Below are positions 31,932 through 44,896 of a DNA stretch of 64,000 nt, one piece after another (position 1 is the stretch's first letter; each line of letters begins with the position of its first letter). Made by a program: the position numbers and the translations under genes. Under the pieces are notes generated by a model. The model was given only the letters and a program-made list of their open reading frames with translations, searched no databases and was not told the DNA's origin. This DNA is from Thuidium tamariscinum. Lineage: Eukaryota > Streptophyta > Bryopsida > Hypnales > Thuidiaceae. Location: the NCBI GenBank assembly GCA_947034885.2, contig OX344756.2, positions 15,310,098 through 15,374,097 on the forward strand, read 5' to 3'.

Positions 31932-34584
31932 GTCGGCCTTGAGATTAGTATCCTGTAACAACTTTTAGTATCCTTTGCATTCTATGTTTACCTTAGTTTT
32001 CATGAGGTTTTGCAAGCTTTTGAGCTTATTTTGACCTTAACATCGAGATTTTGTTGCACGGGATAAGTTCTCATGATTGAAGAATGGTGGATTTCTTTCT
32101 TGTACCTGCTGGAGTGTTGGAGTGTGCTATTGCAACACCTTCAAGGCTACCGGGCGAGGCGCTGTGAACGTGGAGCTCGGATGGTGCTGCAACAGGGCGG
32201 CTTGGCACAACTTTTTTTAAAATTCTAACTTCATGCTAATGTTGCTTGTTTGTTGTGTTTGCAGATCACTGACACTGCATATGGGCAGTCTTGCCATGGG
32301 CAAGAAGGGTTCAATCTCCTTGTCAGTGACATCCCAAAATCACTTAAACAAATTCAGAAATTACTTAAGCTTTGAAAGTGAGACAATGTGCACAAGTTAA
32401 TTGGACACAACGTCCCAACAATATGTTCTATTAGCCAATTTTTGAGATTTATAAGTATATTTTCGCATGCCTTAAGACAAAAAACCACCAATAATAGCTA
32501 GTATTCATCTCCCAAAATCTGTGTGGGGTCACAAATGGCCGCTAACGGAAAAAAAATTTGTAGACAAATTGCCAATTTTTTTTTCCAGTTTTATACGACG
32601 TTTTTTACTGGAAAAAAGTGAACTTCGCGGAAATAGCTCCCCTTTCTTGCGGGTATAGCTTTTCCACGAATTGCAAGAAAAGGGTTCTGGGAACGCTGAA
32701 AAGCACTCAAAATTGCCATTTCTATTGTAAAGAGCAAAAGAATTCTAAAATAAGTTTTCTTTTCCACATCTAACCATAAGATTTTGCACTAGACAATTAC
32801 AAAAGTGCTTAGAAGAATTTTCAAAACTTTCACTAAGTAGATTGCAAACATTTGCATTCAAAGTGAAGATGACAAGTTTTTTGCACCTTGCTTTAAAGCT
32901 AGATTTTTCAAATTTTGAATTTTCTTAAATTAAAATTTTAAATTACTAGTTTTGAGTTTTTAATTTCTTGTGTTGAAGAATTGAGTTGAAAATTGGAGAA
33001 AATACATGATTTTTGTTATATAAAAAATTGTTAAATAGAAGTAGATACAAGATAGAAGGGAAAATTAAATTGTTCATAGTTCAATGATGAAAAATTTGAA
33101 GTACAATAATCCCAATTGTGTGATAGTTTCTAGCAAGCAAAGTCAACTTGGTGGAATTTATGTTTTGGAAAATTGTAAAAATTCAGTCTAGAGATGAATC
33201 CTATAAGTTAGTTTTTGATGATGATGTGATGAGTGTTTGTGAAATAAAAAATGTGATAACTTTCATGCCCCTAATATAGATGGAATGAATCAAAGCTTGA
33301 CATGTAACAAAAATATAATCTTTCAAAAATATTAGGAATTTCTTTTTTAAAAAATTGTGATTTTTTAGTGGTGCTTTGCAAACTATTTTTTAGACTTAAT
33401 ATGCCTTTTTAGACTTGTAGTGGCATAATTTTTTCTCCTAAGAACTAATTGAAATGAAAATTATATTTCATCAAAGCAAATGTAATCTTCTATCTTCAAA
33501 AGAAGGTTCAAAAGAGATTATGTTAAAAATTGAGGTCACTTAAAGCCTATCTAAAATCCCAAGAATTCCTTAAGGAACTTTTGGTACTTTAGTAATAGGT
33601 TAAGCTTGAAGAAAAACCAATTCTGAATTCACTTTCAGAAATTGATTTTCAGAAATTGATTGTTTCCTAAAGCACAAACTCTTGAGAAGCTAAGCATTAA
33701 AATAGGTAATAATTCATTGAAGAATGCTAGTGTACTACATAACAAATTCTAATAGTGGAAGTGACTACATTGAAACTCCAAATTATGCAAGTTGCAATTC
33801 AAAATATACAAGTGGTCAATTAAAACAAATATTGAATTGTCCAAGTACTATAAACATAACAATGTATGCTAATGACACTAATATCCTAGCACTTTAGACA
33901 ATAATGGGAATCTTGTTATTGAAGATTCAAATGACCACTTCAATCAAAATTTCTAAACTAAGAGTCCCCCAATCCAGTAGACAAAATTCTTACCTAAAGA
34001 TATTTCAATCTTTAGAAAAGACCTCAAATTTATTTGGGATGAAATCTATAAGTTACATATCAGTATTTTTAGTACGCATTCTCAACTTTGTGTGAGTGAA
34101 ATCTCACAAGCTATACCTCGGCTCATTCGCCACTTATTGAAGGCATTCGCTGGCAACAGTGGAATGCCAGAAATAATCAATGTGTGGGACCCCAATTCTC
34201 TTCTAGGGCAAAATCAAAATACCAAGAAAAACAAAAGACTCACTACTAACATGAAAACAAACTCAAAGCTCAAATGTATGAATGCTTTCATCGAGTAAAA
34301 TGAAATTCATCACCAACAGCTCCAGTTGTTGCAGACACAAACTGCCACATATCACACAATTAAGCCAACATCAATACTATTTATCAATCAACTCAATAAA
34401 TCCCCCTGGCAAAATTTATCACTCAAACATTGATCACACAAAGATCCTCGTTGTCAAAATACATCATAAGAACACTAAACTTTGCAATGAATTTTAAACA
34501 AAAACATCCTAAGAACACTGATTCAACAATGTATATTCAAAACCTGTGACGTTTAAAGTAGTTAACAAAATGGCATTCAAGATC
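31932..34584. other. Downstream flank and AT-rich DNA, no gene recognised
   Basis: Includes a small foldback (TCACTGACA at 32,268 and TGTCAGTGA at 32,319) and AT-rich text that shares phrases with 47,000-47,700 (such as GAAATGAATCCTACAAATT against GAGATGAATCCTATAAGTT), suggesting one dispersed repeat family. Short open frames at 33,904-34,497 have no family resemblance. Confidence 0.4.
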
Positions 34585-34861
34585 TAAGGTAGGTACACCC
34601 AAAATGGCACCTGACCTTAAAGCGCCATCTACAATATGCATACATTTCCGAAATCAGTCATGTACCCAGACTGTAGATGGCCATTTTAGAAATAGACTTT
34701 GACCGTTAATAGCTTTTGCATACGGTATCCAAATCCTATGTTCTTTGGTGCGTTGGAACATGTTTTCACTTGCCAACAAGACTATATAAAAATCTGAACA
34801 GCATAATGACAGGAACTAGGCACAGTAAGAATAAGTGGCCATTTTAGGTGTATCCACCTTA
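34585..34861. mobile_element. TA-target miniature inverted-repeat element, copy 1
   Basis: Ends TAAGGTAGGTACACCCAAAA and TTTTAGGTGTATCCACCTTA form terminal inverted repeats of about 20 bp. The body aligns in reverse with 44,622-44,896 (shared TTTGCATA, GTATCCAAAT, CACTTGCCAA, AGACTATAT). Both copies begin and end with TA, as expected for a TA target site (Tc1/mariner, Stowaway-like). No coding capacity. It lies 263 bp downstream of the last recognised PAP exon. Confidence 0.75.
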
Positions 34862-35124
34862 GTCACAATCCCAATGAACTCAATTAATTTCTCACAAAAT
34901 GGCTCTATTCAATTTGTTTTCAAGTACTAAATGATCAAGATATTCCTTATTTACAAAAATTGGTAAGCATGGCTTTTTTTTTGGACCCATGTCCCCCCTT
35001 CTAGCATTGCTGCATAGGCCAATTTTTGGAGGGATGAACCTCATATAGAAGTGATAGAAGTCTGACAGATTCGGTGAAATTTTGCCAGAAAAAAAAGCCC
35101 TATCGGTAAGGTTTCATATCAAAC

Positions 35125-38100
35125 CTGGATATTGAGATGGTTCAAGTCCACTTGAATGTAGCCGTACCCATAATCTTTGATTCGAGCCAGACTCCATTCT
35201 GGAACCTGCAGAAGAAAACACTCCAGGAATTTTTAGTTCAAATTCAAGTACAGAAACTCCAAGTGACAACAAATTGCAAGTAGATGCCAGGATATGGCGA
35301 GATTAATTAATTAATGGCAGATGGTTTAGGGTTTAGGGCATACATTGGTTGTTGGAAAATCATCAAGAACAAAGCCTGCAGTCCCAATGACTGCGTGAAC
35401 AGGAGCTTTGAAATCTGCATTGTTGTATGTATCAATGCCGGCACTGTCCTTGGTAGGGAGTTGCAAGCATTTGCTTTGGTAAATAGCACATGTGCGCTCA
35501 TAGTTGTGCACGTGTCCCCACACGACTAAGTCTACCTGCATCAATTGGCCAATTGAATCAAAGTTATGTCCGGATGTGCACTTAAAAATAGGGTTGTTCT
35601 GTCAAACACCGTGACACGACATCAAACCCAAGAGGTCTAGTAATATGGTTGAAATGGTGGGTATTCTATATGCCATTTTTTCATTCATTTCTTCTTCAGC
35701 TCTAAAGTCTAGGACTAGTATACATTTGAGAACACACGATTTGAACGTAATAGTGCCAAGTCTGTGGAATATAGCCATTCATTTTGGTTTAGATTCTCCT
35801 TGTTTGTCTAATAGGTAGATTTTTAGAATATACTAAAAATATTTGAAAATAATCTAACAACATGTCTAACATACTAGACACATGTTTAGCACACAATACT
35901 ATTCAACAAACATCCTATAAGATAGACATGGACCAAACATGCATGGCAAGACAACTTGCCCTACTTGAAAATCATCTTGTCATTTGAGGTTTAAACATAG
36001 ATCCTATTACTAAAAGTTAGTCATACTTTGTGGTGTTGTTTAGGTTTTCTTTTTGTTTGGTATGGGCTTGTCAACAATTGAAACACAATTCCAACCAACT
36101 TGTTAGCGCCTACTTTTTGAACACTTAAATTGTGTAAACTACACAATTTCAAAGTGCTTATTCTAAGTGCATTGAAAGAATCAACTTCAACCTCTCATGT
36201 CCAGATTGAAAAACATCTCAGTCAAGAATTCATAGTTAGTGGTCACTTTTGGATATGAGTTGCAATCGTATACAGGCTTAGCTTAGCTTAAAAGAGTTTA
36301 CAACGAATGGAAATTTTGATGACTGACTAGATTATAAACAAGAACAGACAAAGAGTTGTCTGTAAAACAAAAATTGCTTGAATTGCTTGAAGCAGACAGG
36401 TCACAATGTTTGTATGGGTTGCCCATAATTAGAGTTCATTGCAAAGACAATGAAAAAATTCCAGAAAAAACGATATGCAGGAGCCACAAACTTCTATGAA
36501 AGTGAGTGAACTTACTTTGGCATTCAGAAGCAAGGGCTCAATCTCGGGTGCAAATTTATCATCCACAGCAGGTAGAACAATATTGATTGTACCCGAGTAT
36601 GATGAATACATTGGACGATGGCTGCAAGAAAGCACATTAATTTTGAAGTTTTCAACATCAATGATGTTCGGTTTCAAAAGATTCAACAAGAAGATCATCT
36701 GCGCAAATTAAAGCAGTCAATTCAAGTTGCATTATAATCTCTTAATTACAGCAGTGAGGTAGTGATTACTTAATAGAACCTCATATCTAATTGTTGGTAT
36801 TTAAATTGGCACAGCTTCAGTTTGTCGACTGTTCAAAACCTCCGAGATCTATCAACCAATTGATCCTGATTTTCAGAGCTCTCAGCAATGGAACCGGGGC
36901 TCCAACATAACAACAGTTTGGAACTTTGAAACAGGACCATGGGACGAATATTGAATGAAACATTTAACATTGATTTATGCAAGGCACATATGGACAAACT
37001 TACCCAAGAAATATGACCCATGGTGTGATGTTTCGATTGACTGCAGCAAGATCCTTTTGGATCCAATTGTACTGTTTCAGAAGAAGTAGATTCAAGCTTA
37101 GCAAAACACTGCCATAACACTTACATACTTACATATGACACAAGTTTTCACCGGTGCCGTCTCTACTTGAAAACCGTGCACATAAAGCTATGAATTCAAG
37201 GCAAAAATTCTTCGTTGAAATGTAGCAACTCTTAGCATGTTGATACGGGAAAAGAAAGGATTCCAATTCATAATCATCACGTAACCAGGTGAGACAACTT
37301 AGGTGTGGCATATAATAGATTTATTCTTGAGCAATTTTCATTAAATTATGCCATTTTTCCATTCATTTCCTCCTTTAGTTCTAAAGTCTAGGACTAGTAT
37401 AGATTTCAAAACGCATGCTATTCCTTAAGTTGTTTGGTTTTAAGGAATAGCATCGGCATGGAGATGTTGTCAGTGCCTTCAAATTATTTCAGAAACTGAT
37501 TATGGAATTCGATGAATACCTGTTCGCTGCCTCGAGTCCAGTTGTGTTCCGTCGACATGATGGTGAAATGGACCGGTCCTGAGGCATAGGAATACCACGG
37601 CTTGTCGACCCCAGCAGTCGGCATTGGGAAGTACGTCTCGTATGGAACTCCACATTCGCCTCCGGAGTCCCAATTTGTGTACACAGATCCGGAATCTTTA
37701 AAGTCCCTGCAGGTCGTTGAAATTAATTCACACGCACAGAAATGACTTAAAAGAATTCTTTAACGCAAAAATTGAATTTCCTTAACAAAATCTCCGGACC
37801 TGAAAGCTCAATTATTAGGTTTTTACAGTACCAACATCGATCATGTGTTCACCCTGCACTTCAGTAGAGAAAAGAAAAGGTTGTAATTGGTGGTTTAGGG
37901 TTGTAATCTTACTTATCCCTTGAACTTAAGGTGTCACAACATGATTTGGGAGTTCATTATGGTGTCCTGAAATTAATTTCCAACTTTGTTGACAAGGAGT
38001 ACTGGAATTTTTGTGAGATCTACGCACAAGAAATTGTTATCAAACCTCCTCAAACGACCTCAGCTCCTGGTTAGAATGTTTTTCAAACTAGATTCTAATT

Positions 38101-41100
38101 TCAGTTATAGATAATTATTCAGCTAGCGGTTCTATTCTCAGTTTCTCACTGTTATTCAGCTATTAGTACTGAGTTTTGAAAAAACACCTAATGTAATGGA
38201 AGTGGATGTTAATGTAATCCACCATAACCCCATAATCCAATGGATATTAGCCCTAGTACCTCTCGTGATTGCCGATGCTAGTCATGTAAGAGACCTTGGA
38301 AGCCACCGGGGTTATCAACTCCAAAAACGAATCCCACTCTACGAGAAATCCCGTAGCGTAGCTTATGTCTCCATTGTGGAGCACCATGTCAAAGTCATTC
38401 CTCTTTGTCAATGCATCAGCAATAAGAATTGACCCCGGCTGGAAACAAACAACAAACAACCCATTCGAGAAATTAATTTTCTTCAAGTCAATGACACATC
38501 CTCTTATGACACTAATGTTTGAAAAGAGAATGCTAAACCTTCTACAATGACACAATTTGTAAATAAACTGCACATTCTTTGTGAATCCTTGTACTCTGAA
38601 AAGTTGAATTACCACGAATTCTGTTAAGGTTGACAAAACCTTGTTTCAACAGAAAAGTATGAAAAGTGTTGAAAAGAGTGTCGAGAATATCGCCTTTTTC
38701 TTGTATCGTATAGTTAGAGAGTAGAATTGAAATCCTTACATTTGAGTAGTGAATAGAGGCATTGTCACGCTCAGCCTTGCCCATGTCCCCATAAATCACC
38801 ACTCGCACAGAACTGGCACCCACAGCCGGCGGTGTCGAGAAGTTTGTGGACTTGCTCCATCCCGCCCCATCACTAGAATCCAAATTTTGTTTCAAAAGTA
38901 TCCAAAACACACCGGAAGGTTATTTCACTTCCCTCAGCTAATCTATATTGACAAAACTTCAAAAATAAGTATGTAATGCATCAATAGAAAGAAGAAAGAA
39001 TGCTCCACAGGAATCACTCATAAGTCTAAATTTTGGAGGAGTTCCAATTACTTTTTATGATTCTTTAAAAGAGATCCTACTAATTCTCGTTAGCTTGAGC
39101 ATGTAATTTTGGGGGTGAAACAAGTACCTGCCATAGGAGTAGCTGTAAGAAGAAGATGGCGTGAGGCCTGTCATCACAGCTGAGTGGATGTACCCTGGGT
39201 CATGCCAGCCAAAATCCACGGCCGGGTTGGTTGCTTGAGCTGCACAATTCCATTACTTCACAGTTCAACCAAGTTGAATGTCTCCACAGTAGCAATGGGA
39301 TTTTAGCAATTAAATTTGAACTCAGACATAAGTTTAAGGAAACGAAGTAGGAATTGAAGCACTTACAGCACATTTGGGCTGGCGTGAAGGTAGAGACGGT
39401 GGATGAAGCTTTGACGCCATTGTAAATCACTTGCTGTGGGACGCTGTCACCACTGGTCCATGTCAATCTCAACTGCAAACATACAAAGGATGTAATCACA
39501 TGAAACGTTGTGCTTGAAAATGAGGAGGTTTGAAGTTAGTATTCCTTGATTCCAGGTTGTAGTCTTTGAGGTAGATTTGTCACTATTCCATTGGATAGAT
39601 CTCATAATTTTAATCCTCTTTTAACAGCCTTAGATTCACAAACTCTCCTACCAAACTCTCCTACTACACACGTAATGCCAGTGCATGATTATGCAGCTAA
39701 TTTTGCTGTCTCAATAGTGAGAAGAAATCAATTAGAACCCTTATCCAACCTTTCTTAACCCACAACCCACAACCGGTAAATATGGCAACTGATGAGATTC
39801 TACTTCACAATTATATCCTAAAGGTAGGGTCAAAGTTAGTGTAAAACTCAAACTTCAAACGAAGTAGAATGTAGAACTTTGATTGTTCTGACCCTCGTAA
39901 CAGAATTAGACTCAGGATGCTCTTTGCAAACTTGCAAAAATCTACGGTTGATTGGGTTGGACTTTGCAAACTTGCGAAATCTAATCTCTGATCGATTAGG
40001 TATCACTTTGCGAACTTGCAACTTATTCTTTTTGATCGATCGGTCTGCACTTCGCAAATGACTGTTGATTGTGTTGGACTTCACCAACTTGCAATGATTT
40101 ATTTTTGATTGATCTGGACTTTAAAAACTTGCAATTTAGGTTTGAAAACCGTTGCCAGTGCTGTATTCTGGTTCCTTCGTCCGTTGGAATGAGCAAATTC
40201 TAGAGCAAGAAGAGATATATGGAGCCAACCTGCGTCCCCGTGGAGTCGACAGACGAGAGGTGTCCCGAGAGCGGCGACTTGGGATTCGCCCACGACAGAG
40301 CCGGCGTGGCGGCGATCACACACGGCGCCGCCAATCCGCCGGCAAACAACACGAACTTCACGTCGGTGCGGATGTTGATCAAACGGAACGACACGGAGCC
40401 ACTACAAGTCTGCGACACGCACCTCCCCGCCACAGTGTCTCTGCAAGTGGGGTGGCTACAGGGAAGGTAGCCAGGGTCGGAATCCAGAAATTTGAACTGC
40501 GAAAGACAAATCAAATCACAGAACACACTACTGTCAGAAAACAAAACATTCAAAAGACTTACATGTTCAAAGGAAATGGGGCATGAAACGAAGGGGATCC
40601 GTCGTCATCCGTAAGCTCCCTTGGCCGTAGCCAGAAACTCCAAGCGGGAAACTGATAAATCTAATCGATATTTCTCTCTGAAAGTTATTGGAATTGTATC
40701 AAAATGAATCCATCCTTCGAATTGTAAAGCAAAAAATTCAAAAATACTTGAAGCAAATGCGATTTGAACGAAGATGATCCGTCGTCGCCCACAAGCTCCA
40801 TTGACGACAGCCAGGACTATCCCAGCCCCAAATTCACAAACCTAATATATACTTCACCAGATCAAGTTATTTGGATTGTATCTAAATGAATCCATCCTTT
40901 GAAATTTGCGAAAAATTTCAAAATACTTGAAGGAAATGGGAATTGTTCTCAGAAACGAATGGGATACGTCGTCCCCCACAAGCTAGCTCCCCTTGGCCAT
41001 AGCCAGAGATCTCCAAGCGACGAAATCAGAAATCTAATCTACACTTCACTCTCAAGTTATTTAAATCTTAACTAAGCGAATCCATCCTTTAAATTCTGCA

Positions 41101-42080
41101 ACAACGTCGATACTCGTAAAATTGGCGCATTTCAAATTACCGAAATTGTGACGATCAAATGCCCAGAGCTTTAAAATCAGGAGTCTCAAGTGCCGCAAGC
41201 TCTACATATATATATGATGGTCATGGATTTTAGGTTTTAGTAGATCAATGTTAGGTTACAATCAAGCTAATAAACTTCACCAATTCACTAAAACTTGCGA
41301 TTCTCACAAACACGAGGATTGCAGCTCAGATCCAACACATAAAATCCGACACAAACATACCAGTTTCGACCTTTCACTCATGTCGATCACCAATTTTCAT
41401 AAATTTGCTTCAAATTTCACGTGTCGGATCCCAGATTACCGCACATTGGATCAACTGGACGTACCTTGATTGGATAATGACAAAGCAGGGGCAGCTCGTC
41501 GGTATCCCCAGTCTGCAAATACAACGCTCCATTCCCCAGACAGATATCCGTACTGAATACAAATTCCACACAACCAAATCACACCAAACATCAAATTCTT
41601 CATTAATTTTTTTTGAAATGCGCCAAAACTGAAAAACATGAAGTTGAAGATGAGCACTGACTTGGAATTTGAAGGCGACAAAACAGCCACCCAGTGACGG
41701 TCAGTAGGATTCTTAATCCCACTAACAGTCACAGTAACAGTCTGCACGTCCGCTAACGCTCCCGTGGCGTCCACTTGAATGCTCGCGTTCGGATACAGAG
41801 CCGAGCACGAGGCGAGTCTGCGTCGATTGAGCGTGCTGAAGAGATCGTTTCGCAAGGAGTGGTCACCTCCAATCATCCGACTCATATTCAAAGCCACGTC
41901 ATGCTCCATATGGGACTCCTTATTCACTAAAAAATCTTCCCGTAATTTCATTCGTTCTGGGACTTTCTGCCATCTCGCTGCTTGGCATGGTGGAGTGCTA
42001 GCGCATAGAATCGATATCACTACAGTTGTGAAGAGCAGACGATGAAGCTTGAATGTCCTGCAGTCCGTCGTCATCGTCAT
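35125..42080 (-). CDS. Purple acid phosphatase, PAP2/PAP9-like (last exon not found)
   Basis: Twelve minus-strand exons join in frame: 41662-42080, 41465-41552, 40230-40496, 39367-39472, 39128-39239, 38740-38872, 38260-38438, 37520-37706, 37004-37071, 36516-36621, 35344-35535, 35125-35205; 1,938 nt, 646 codons, all GT-AG. A hydrophobic N-terminal segment (LLFTTVVISILCAS) suggests a signal peptide. Then a Fn3-like PAP N-domain (LPLLCHYPIK, TCSGSVSFRLINIRTDVKF) and the metallophosphatase core with its metal-binding motifs: GDMGKAERD, NGDISYA, GNHER, GHRPMY and GHVHNYER. GGECGVPYETYFPMPT and STEHNW match the plant PAP2/PAP9 group, which hydrolyses phosphate esters using an Fe-metal centre. That group ends in a further exon, in some members with a tail anchor. 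I see no exon after LNHLNIQ, so the 3' end is missing or lies beyond recognition. No internal stop. Confidence 0.88.
35644..35745. repeat. PAP intron repeat, copy 1
   Basis: TGCCATTTTTTCATTCATTTC...CTAAAGTCTAGGACTAGTATA matches 37,349-37,420 in the same orientation; both lie in introns of the PAP gene, about 1.7 kb apart. Confidence 0.6.
37345..37425. repeat. PAP intron repeat, copy 2
   Basis: Partner of 35,644-35,745: the phrase TCTAAAGTCTAGGACTAGTA is identical in both. Confidence 0.6.
39915..40140. repeat. Tandem ~57-bp units in PAP intron 3
   Basis: About four or five drifting units containing (GG)ACTTTGCRAACTTGC followed by TGATTGATY or TTGATCGAT, for example at 39,930, 39,958, 40,003, 40,047 and 40,120. 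Confidence 0.6.
40566..41100. repeat. Three ~175-bp units in PAP intron 2
   Basis: Each unit contains GGGATCCGTCGTC or a variant, AGCTCC...TTGxCxxxAGCCAG, AAxCTAAT, GTTATTxGxATTGTATC and GAATCCATCCTT. Units start near 40,566, 40,746 and 40,923 and are clearly diverged. Confidence 0.65.
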
Positions 42081-43077
42081 TACTTGAGCTTGCAGTTAGA
42101 TCGATACTCCAGCTCTGATCAATGCACAGACTATGTAATCTCTTGAGACACTAACTACTTCGGATCGGAGTACTTATTTGCTAGAATTGTTCTAACTGTC
42201 TAGAAATGCCTGAATCTATCCCAGCTTGAATCGATCCTCCCGGCACTTGAGTTTGCGTGCACTTGAAGGGTGTCCTGGTGTCCAATTTCCACAGCTTCTT
42301 CGAATAGAAACTCCGAATGCAGCTCCGCAGCTTGGATGCCGTCTGGGAATATGCTCTGGAAATTGCGGGTAAAGTTGGTCGGTTGAGTACAACACGAACC
42401 AATACCCCATAACTTGGAATTCCGATCGAAGCTGCGGAGTATTGGGCGGAGAGACAACGTTTCCCCAGGAAAGGTCTACCCAGTACACCCTCGCACCTTG
42501 TGCCGTAAACTTCAAACTAACTTCCATTCTAGAAACCAGGAAGAAAGACCGAAGGCGGGCCCCGAAGGTCCAAGTGAGCGGCAGCTGCTAGCTACAGTAG
42601 CTTACGAGAATATTGATATCGCTCTGGTCCACCACAAAGACAGAAATTTCGTCTACAGGTTTGTGTTTTATTAGGTCGCTTTGTCAAGTGAAACTGACCT
42701 TGCCAACAGGAGAAAAAATGAACCCTCGACTGGGCCGCAAGGCTTCGACAGACACGGCTATTTCTTTGGGGCTAGATACATGACAGTAGGGCAAGGACTA
42801 CTTCTGACAAGAAATTAAGTGTCAATATCTTGGGTGAATTTTGCACAGGACTTGCAGGTCACCAAGTTTGGCAGAAGCCTAATCCAATTTTCTATTCAGT
42901 CTAATTGTACTAGGGCCGGGTACAAGGTGGAAGTCCAATAATCGATTCATTTATTAGTTTCTGTCGTGTGGGAGGAATGATTGTGTTTGAATCTTTGCTT
43001 ATTGGTTATCTCAGTTTTTAACTCACACCTGTCAATTAAAGCTTGAATTGAAAATTTTTGAATCTCAAGATACGACA
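42081..43077. other. Upstream region of the PAP gene
   Basis: GC-moderate near the gene. Overlapping minus-strand frames at 42,181-42,527 read partly protein-like text in two frames (for example FQSIFPDGIQAAELHSEF), which could be a broken neighbouring gene, but no family is recognised. The PAP promoter is expected here. Confidence 0.3.
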
Positions 43078-43184
43078 TAAGGTGGGAACACCCATTCCCG
43101 TCCATATGTAGCAGGGGTGCACATTTTTCTTTGAAAAATGTGCACCCCTGCTACATATGGACGGGAAAGGGTGTTCCCACCTTA
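43078..43184. mobile_element. 107-bp near-perfect hairpin with the same terminal motif as the TA-target elements
   Basis: Arms of about 50 bp pair with a single visible mismatch (CCCATTCCC against GGGAAAGGG) around a loop of a few bases near 43,131. Ends are TAAGGTGGGAACACCC and its reverse complement, closely matching the TAAGGTGGGTACACC ends of the elements at 34,585 and 44,622. TA at both ends fits the same target preference. Probably a minimal foldback derivative; an active transcript would make a miRNA-like stem. Confidence 0.8.
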
Positions 43185-44559
43185 TATTAAATTGCTGTTT
43201 CTTGTACCTCAACCCCTGACTCCCTTCTGGACGAGCATGCAGTGTATTGACCCCATCACATTAAGTTACGCATATATTGTCAGCCTTGACATCACAAGGG
43301 GGTGTGTAGAGATGGGAATAGTGTCTACTCTGAATTTAGAAGGACAATTTATAAGCAATCAAGGGGTCATGTATGGAGAGTTGTGACGGCCCACTTGAGA
43401 GTTCAGTTTTTCTCTAATTTCTGGCATTGGAAGGTTCCACGTCGTCCAGGTGTCGATATATCGGGAGTTGATTTATTCAAGTTGACAAGGTCAGAGCTAG
43501 TGCTACCGTACTCTTTTACCCCATGCATGGAATTTCAATTTTACAAGCTCGTCTAGCTATAATTTGTCTGACTATACAGTACGTATCCAAGAGATCGACG
43601 ATGATCATGTCATGTCGATTAATTCCCCAAGTGACTGAATAAGTGAGCCCGAACTCTCATGTGTTCGGTGCCCGGCGTTAATATTGGGTCCGTTTAAACC
43701 AGCCAGGATGGTCGATCGTAAATATTTGTACAATGGCTTAACTATTCTATCTGCGTATCAAATACGTGACATTCAATGCCGTAGCTTCAAAATCTGGTGG
43801 TGTAAGTTAGATCGATTTGAGATTAAGTGCAGGACTCCAGTTGCTGCGGTTTCAGTTGCATTGGTTACGGACCACCTCATGTGCGTGGCCAGTGATCACG
43901 TATTTGACACATGAATGTGACGTATCAAATACTTCAATACTTGACAATATTCATGTAACACTTCTTGTCGTGGTCAGCAATATCAAGTATTCGACATGTC
44001 ACATGAATTAATGTCACTTCGGTATCAAATGCGTGATACTCATGGTCCACCTCGATCGACCAAGCTTTAAGAGGAAAAGCAGACTAATACATAAGCTCTT
44101 TACTACAATGCTTTTTCTCCTAATCGTATTGTCAATCTGGAGTGCGCGTCTTGGATACCAAGTTCATAATCAGGTGTGTCGGTCTTGAAACCTCAAAATT
44201 AGCTAGAAACAGTAATTTAGGAAATGGGCACTACTGTGCAGTAGCTTTTCAATCAGTCACTGCAGTGGTGAGCCCGTTCAATTCGACCGTACCGTACCGC
44301 ACCTTCCAGAACTCGAAACATTCAACCACCCTATACTTACGTGCGCGTGTGCAAAGAATTGAATACGCAAGGAAGTCAATCTATAAGGGCAACTTACGCA
44401 GATCGAAAATGCAAGGAATGTGCCGCTGCAGTACTTTCTCGAGTGTTCTATTGGGGAGGGTTGGGTATGGACGGTACCTAGTCTGCAGTTAATGGTAGAG
44501 CCTGCACCATGTGAAGATAGTCTCCGAATGACGAAGAAATAGGAGAAACACGAAGGAGG
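43185..44559. other. Intergenic DNA, no gene recognised
   Basis: Moderate GC, with many short frames and no recognisable product. ATACGTGACATT, GTCACGTATTTG-like and ATCAAATGCGTGAT phrases recur in both orientations at 43,758-44,036, a weak sign of an old inverted repeat. Confidence 0.35.
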
Positions 44560-44621
44560 TAGATCTCAGTTCGGCAGGGTGCTAGTGAGGTACTGTAGAT
44601 CTCAGTTCGGCAAGGTGCTAT
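44559..44621. repeat. ~35-bp tandem duplication next to the second TA-target element
   Basis: GTAGATCTCAGTTCGGCA followed by GGTGCTA occurs at 44,559 and again at 44,594; the second copy is cut by the element inserted at 44,622. Confidence 0.7.
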
Positions 44622-44896
44622 TAAGGTGGGTACACCTAAAAGTGCCACTTTTTGGACTGTGCTTAGTAACTATTACTAGTCTTATCAAATTTTCATATAG
44701 TCTTCTTGGCAAGTGGAGGCACATTCCAATGCACAAAAAAACGCAGTATTTGGATACAATATGCAAAAGTTATTAAGTTTCAAAATCTGTTTCTAAAAGC
44801 GCTCCAGCCAAATAGGTACATAATGGAATTCAGAAATGTACAACAACTATAGATGGCACTTTTAGGTGAGGTGCAATTTTGGGTATACCCACCTTA
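44622..44896. mobile_element. TA-target miniature inverted-repeat element, copy 2
   Basis: TAAGGTGGGTACACCTAAAA at the left end and TTGGGTATACCCACCTTA at the right end. The body is the reverse complement of the 34,585 copy with many substitutions, so the two are old members of one non-autonomous family. Confidence 0.75.

Noticed and set aside
41451-41660. C-terminal part of the 209-codon frame of PAP exon 1
   Set aside because: It is read-through into intron 1; the donor at 41,660-41,661 and an in-frame exon 2 in another frame restore the PAP family sequence.
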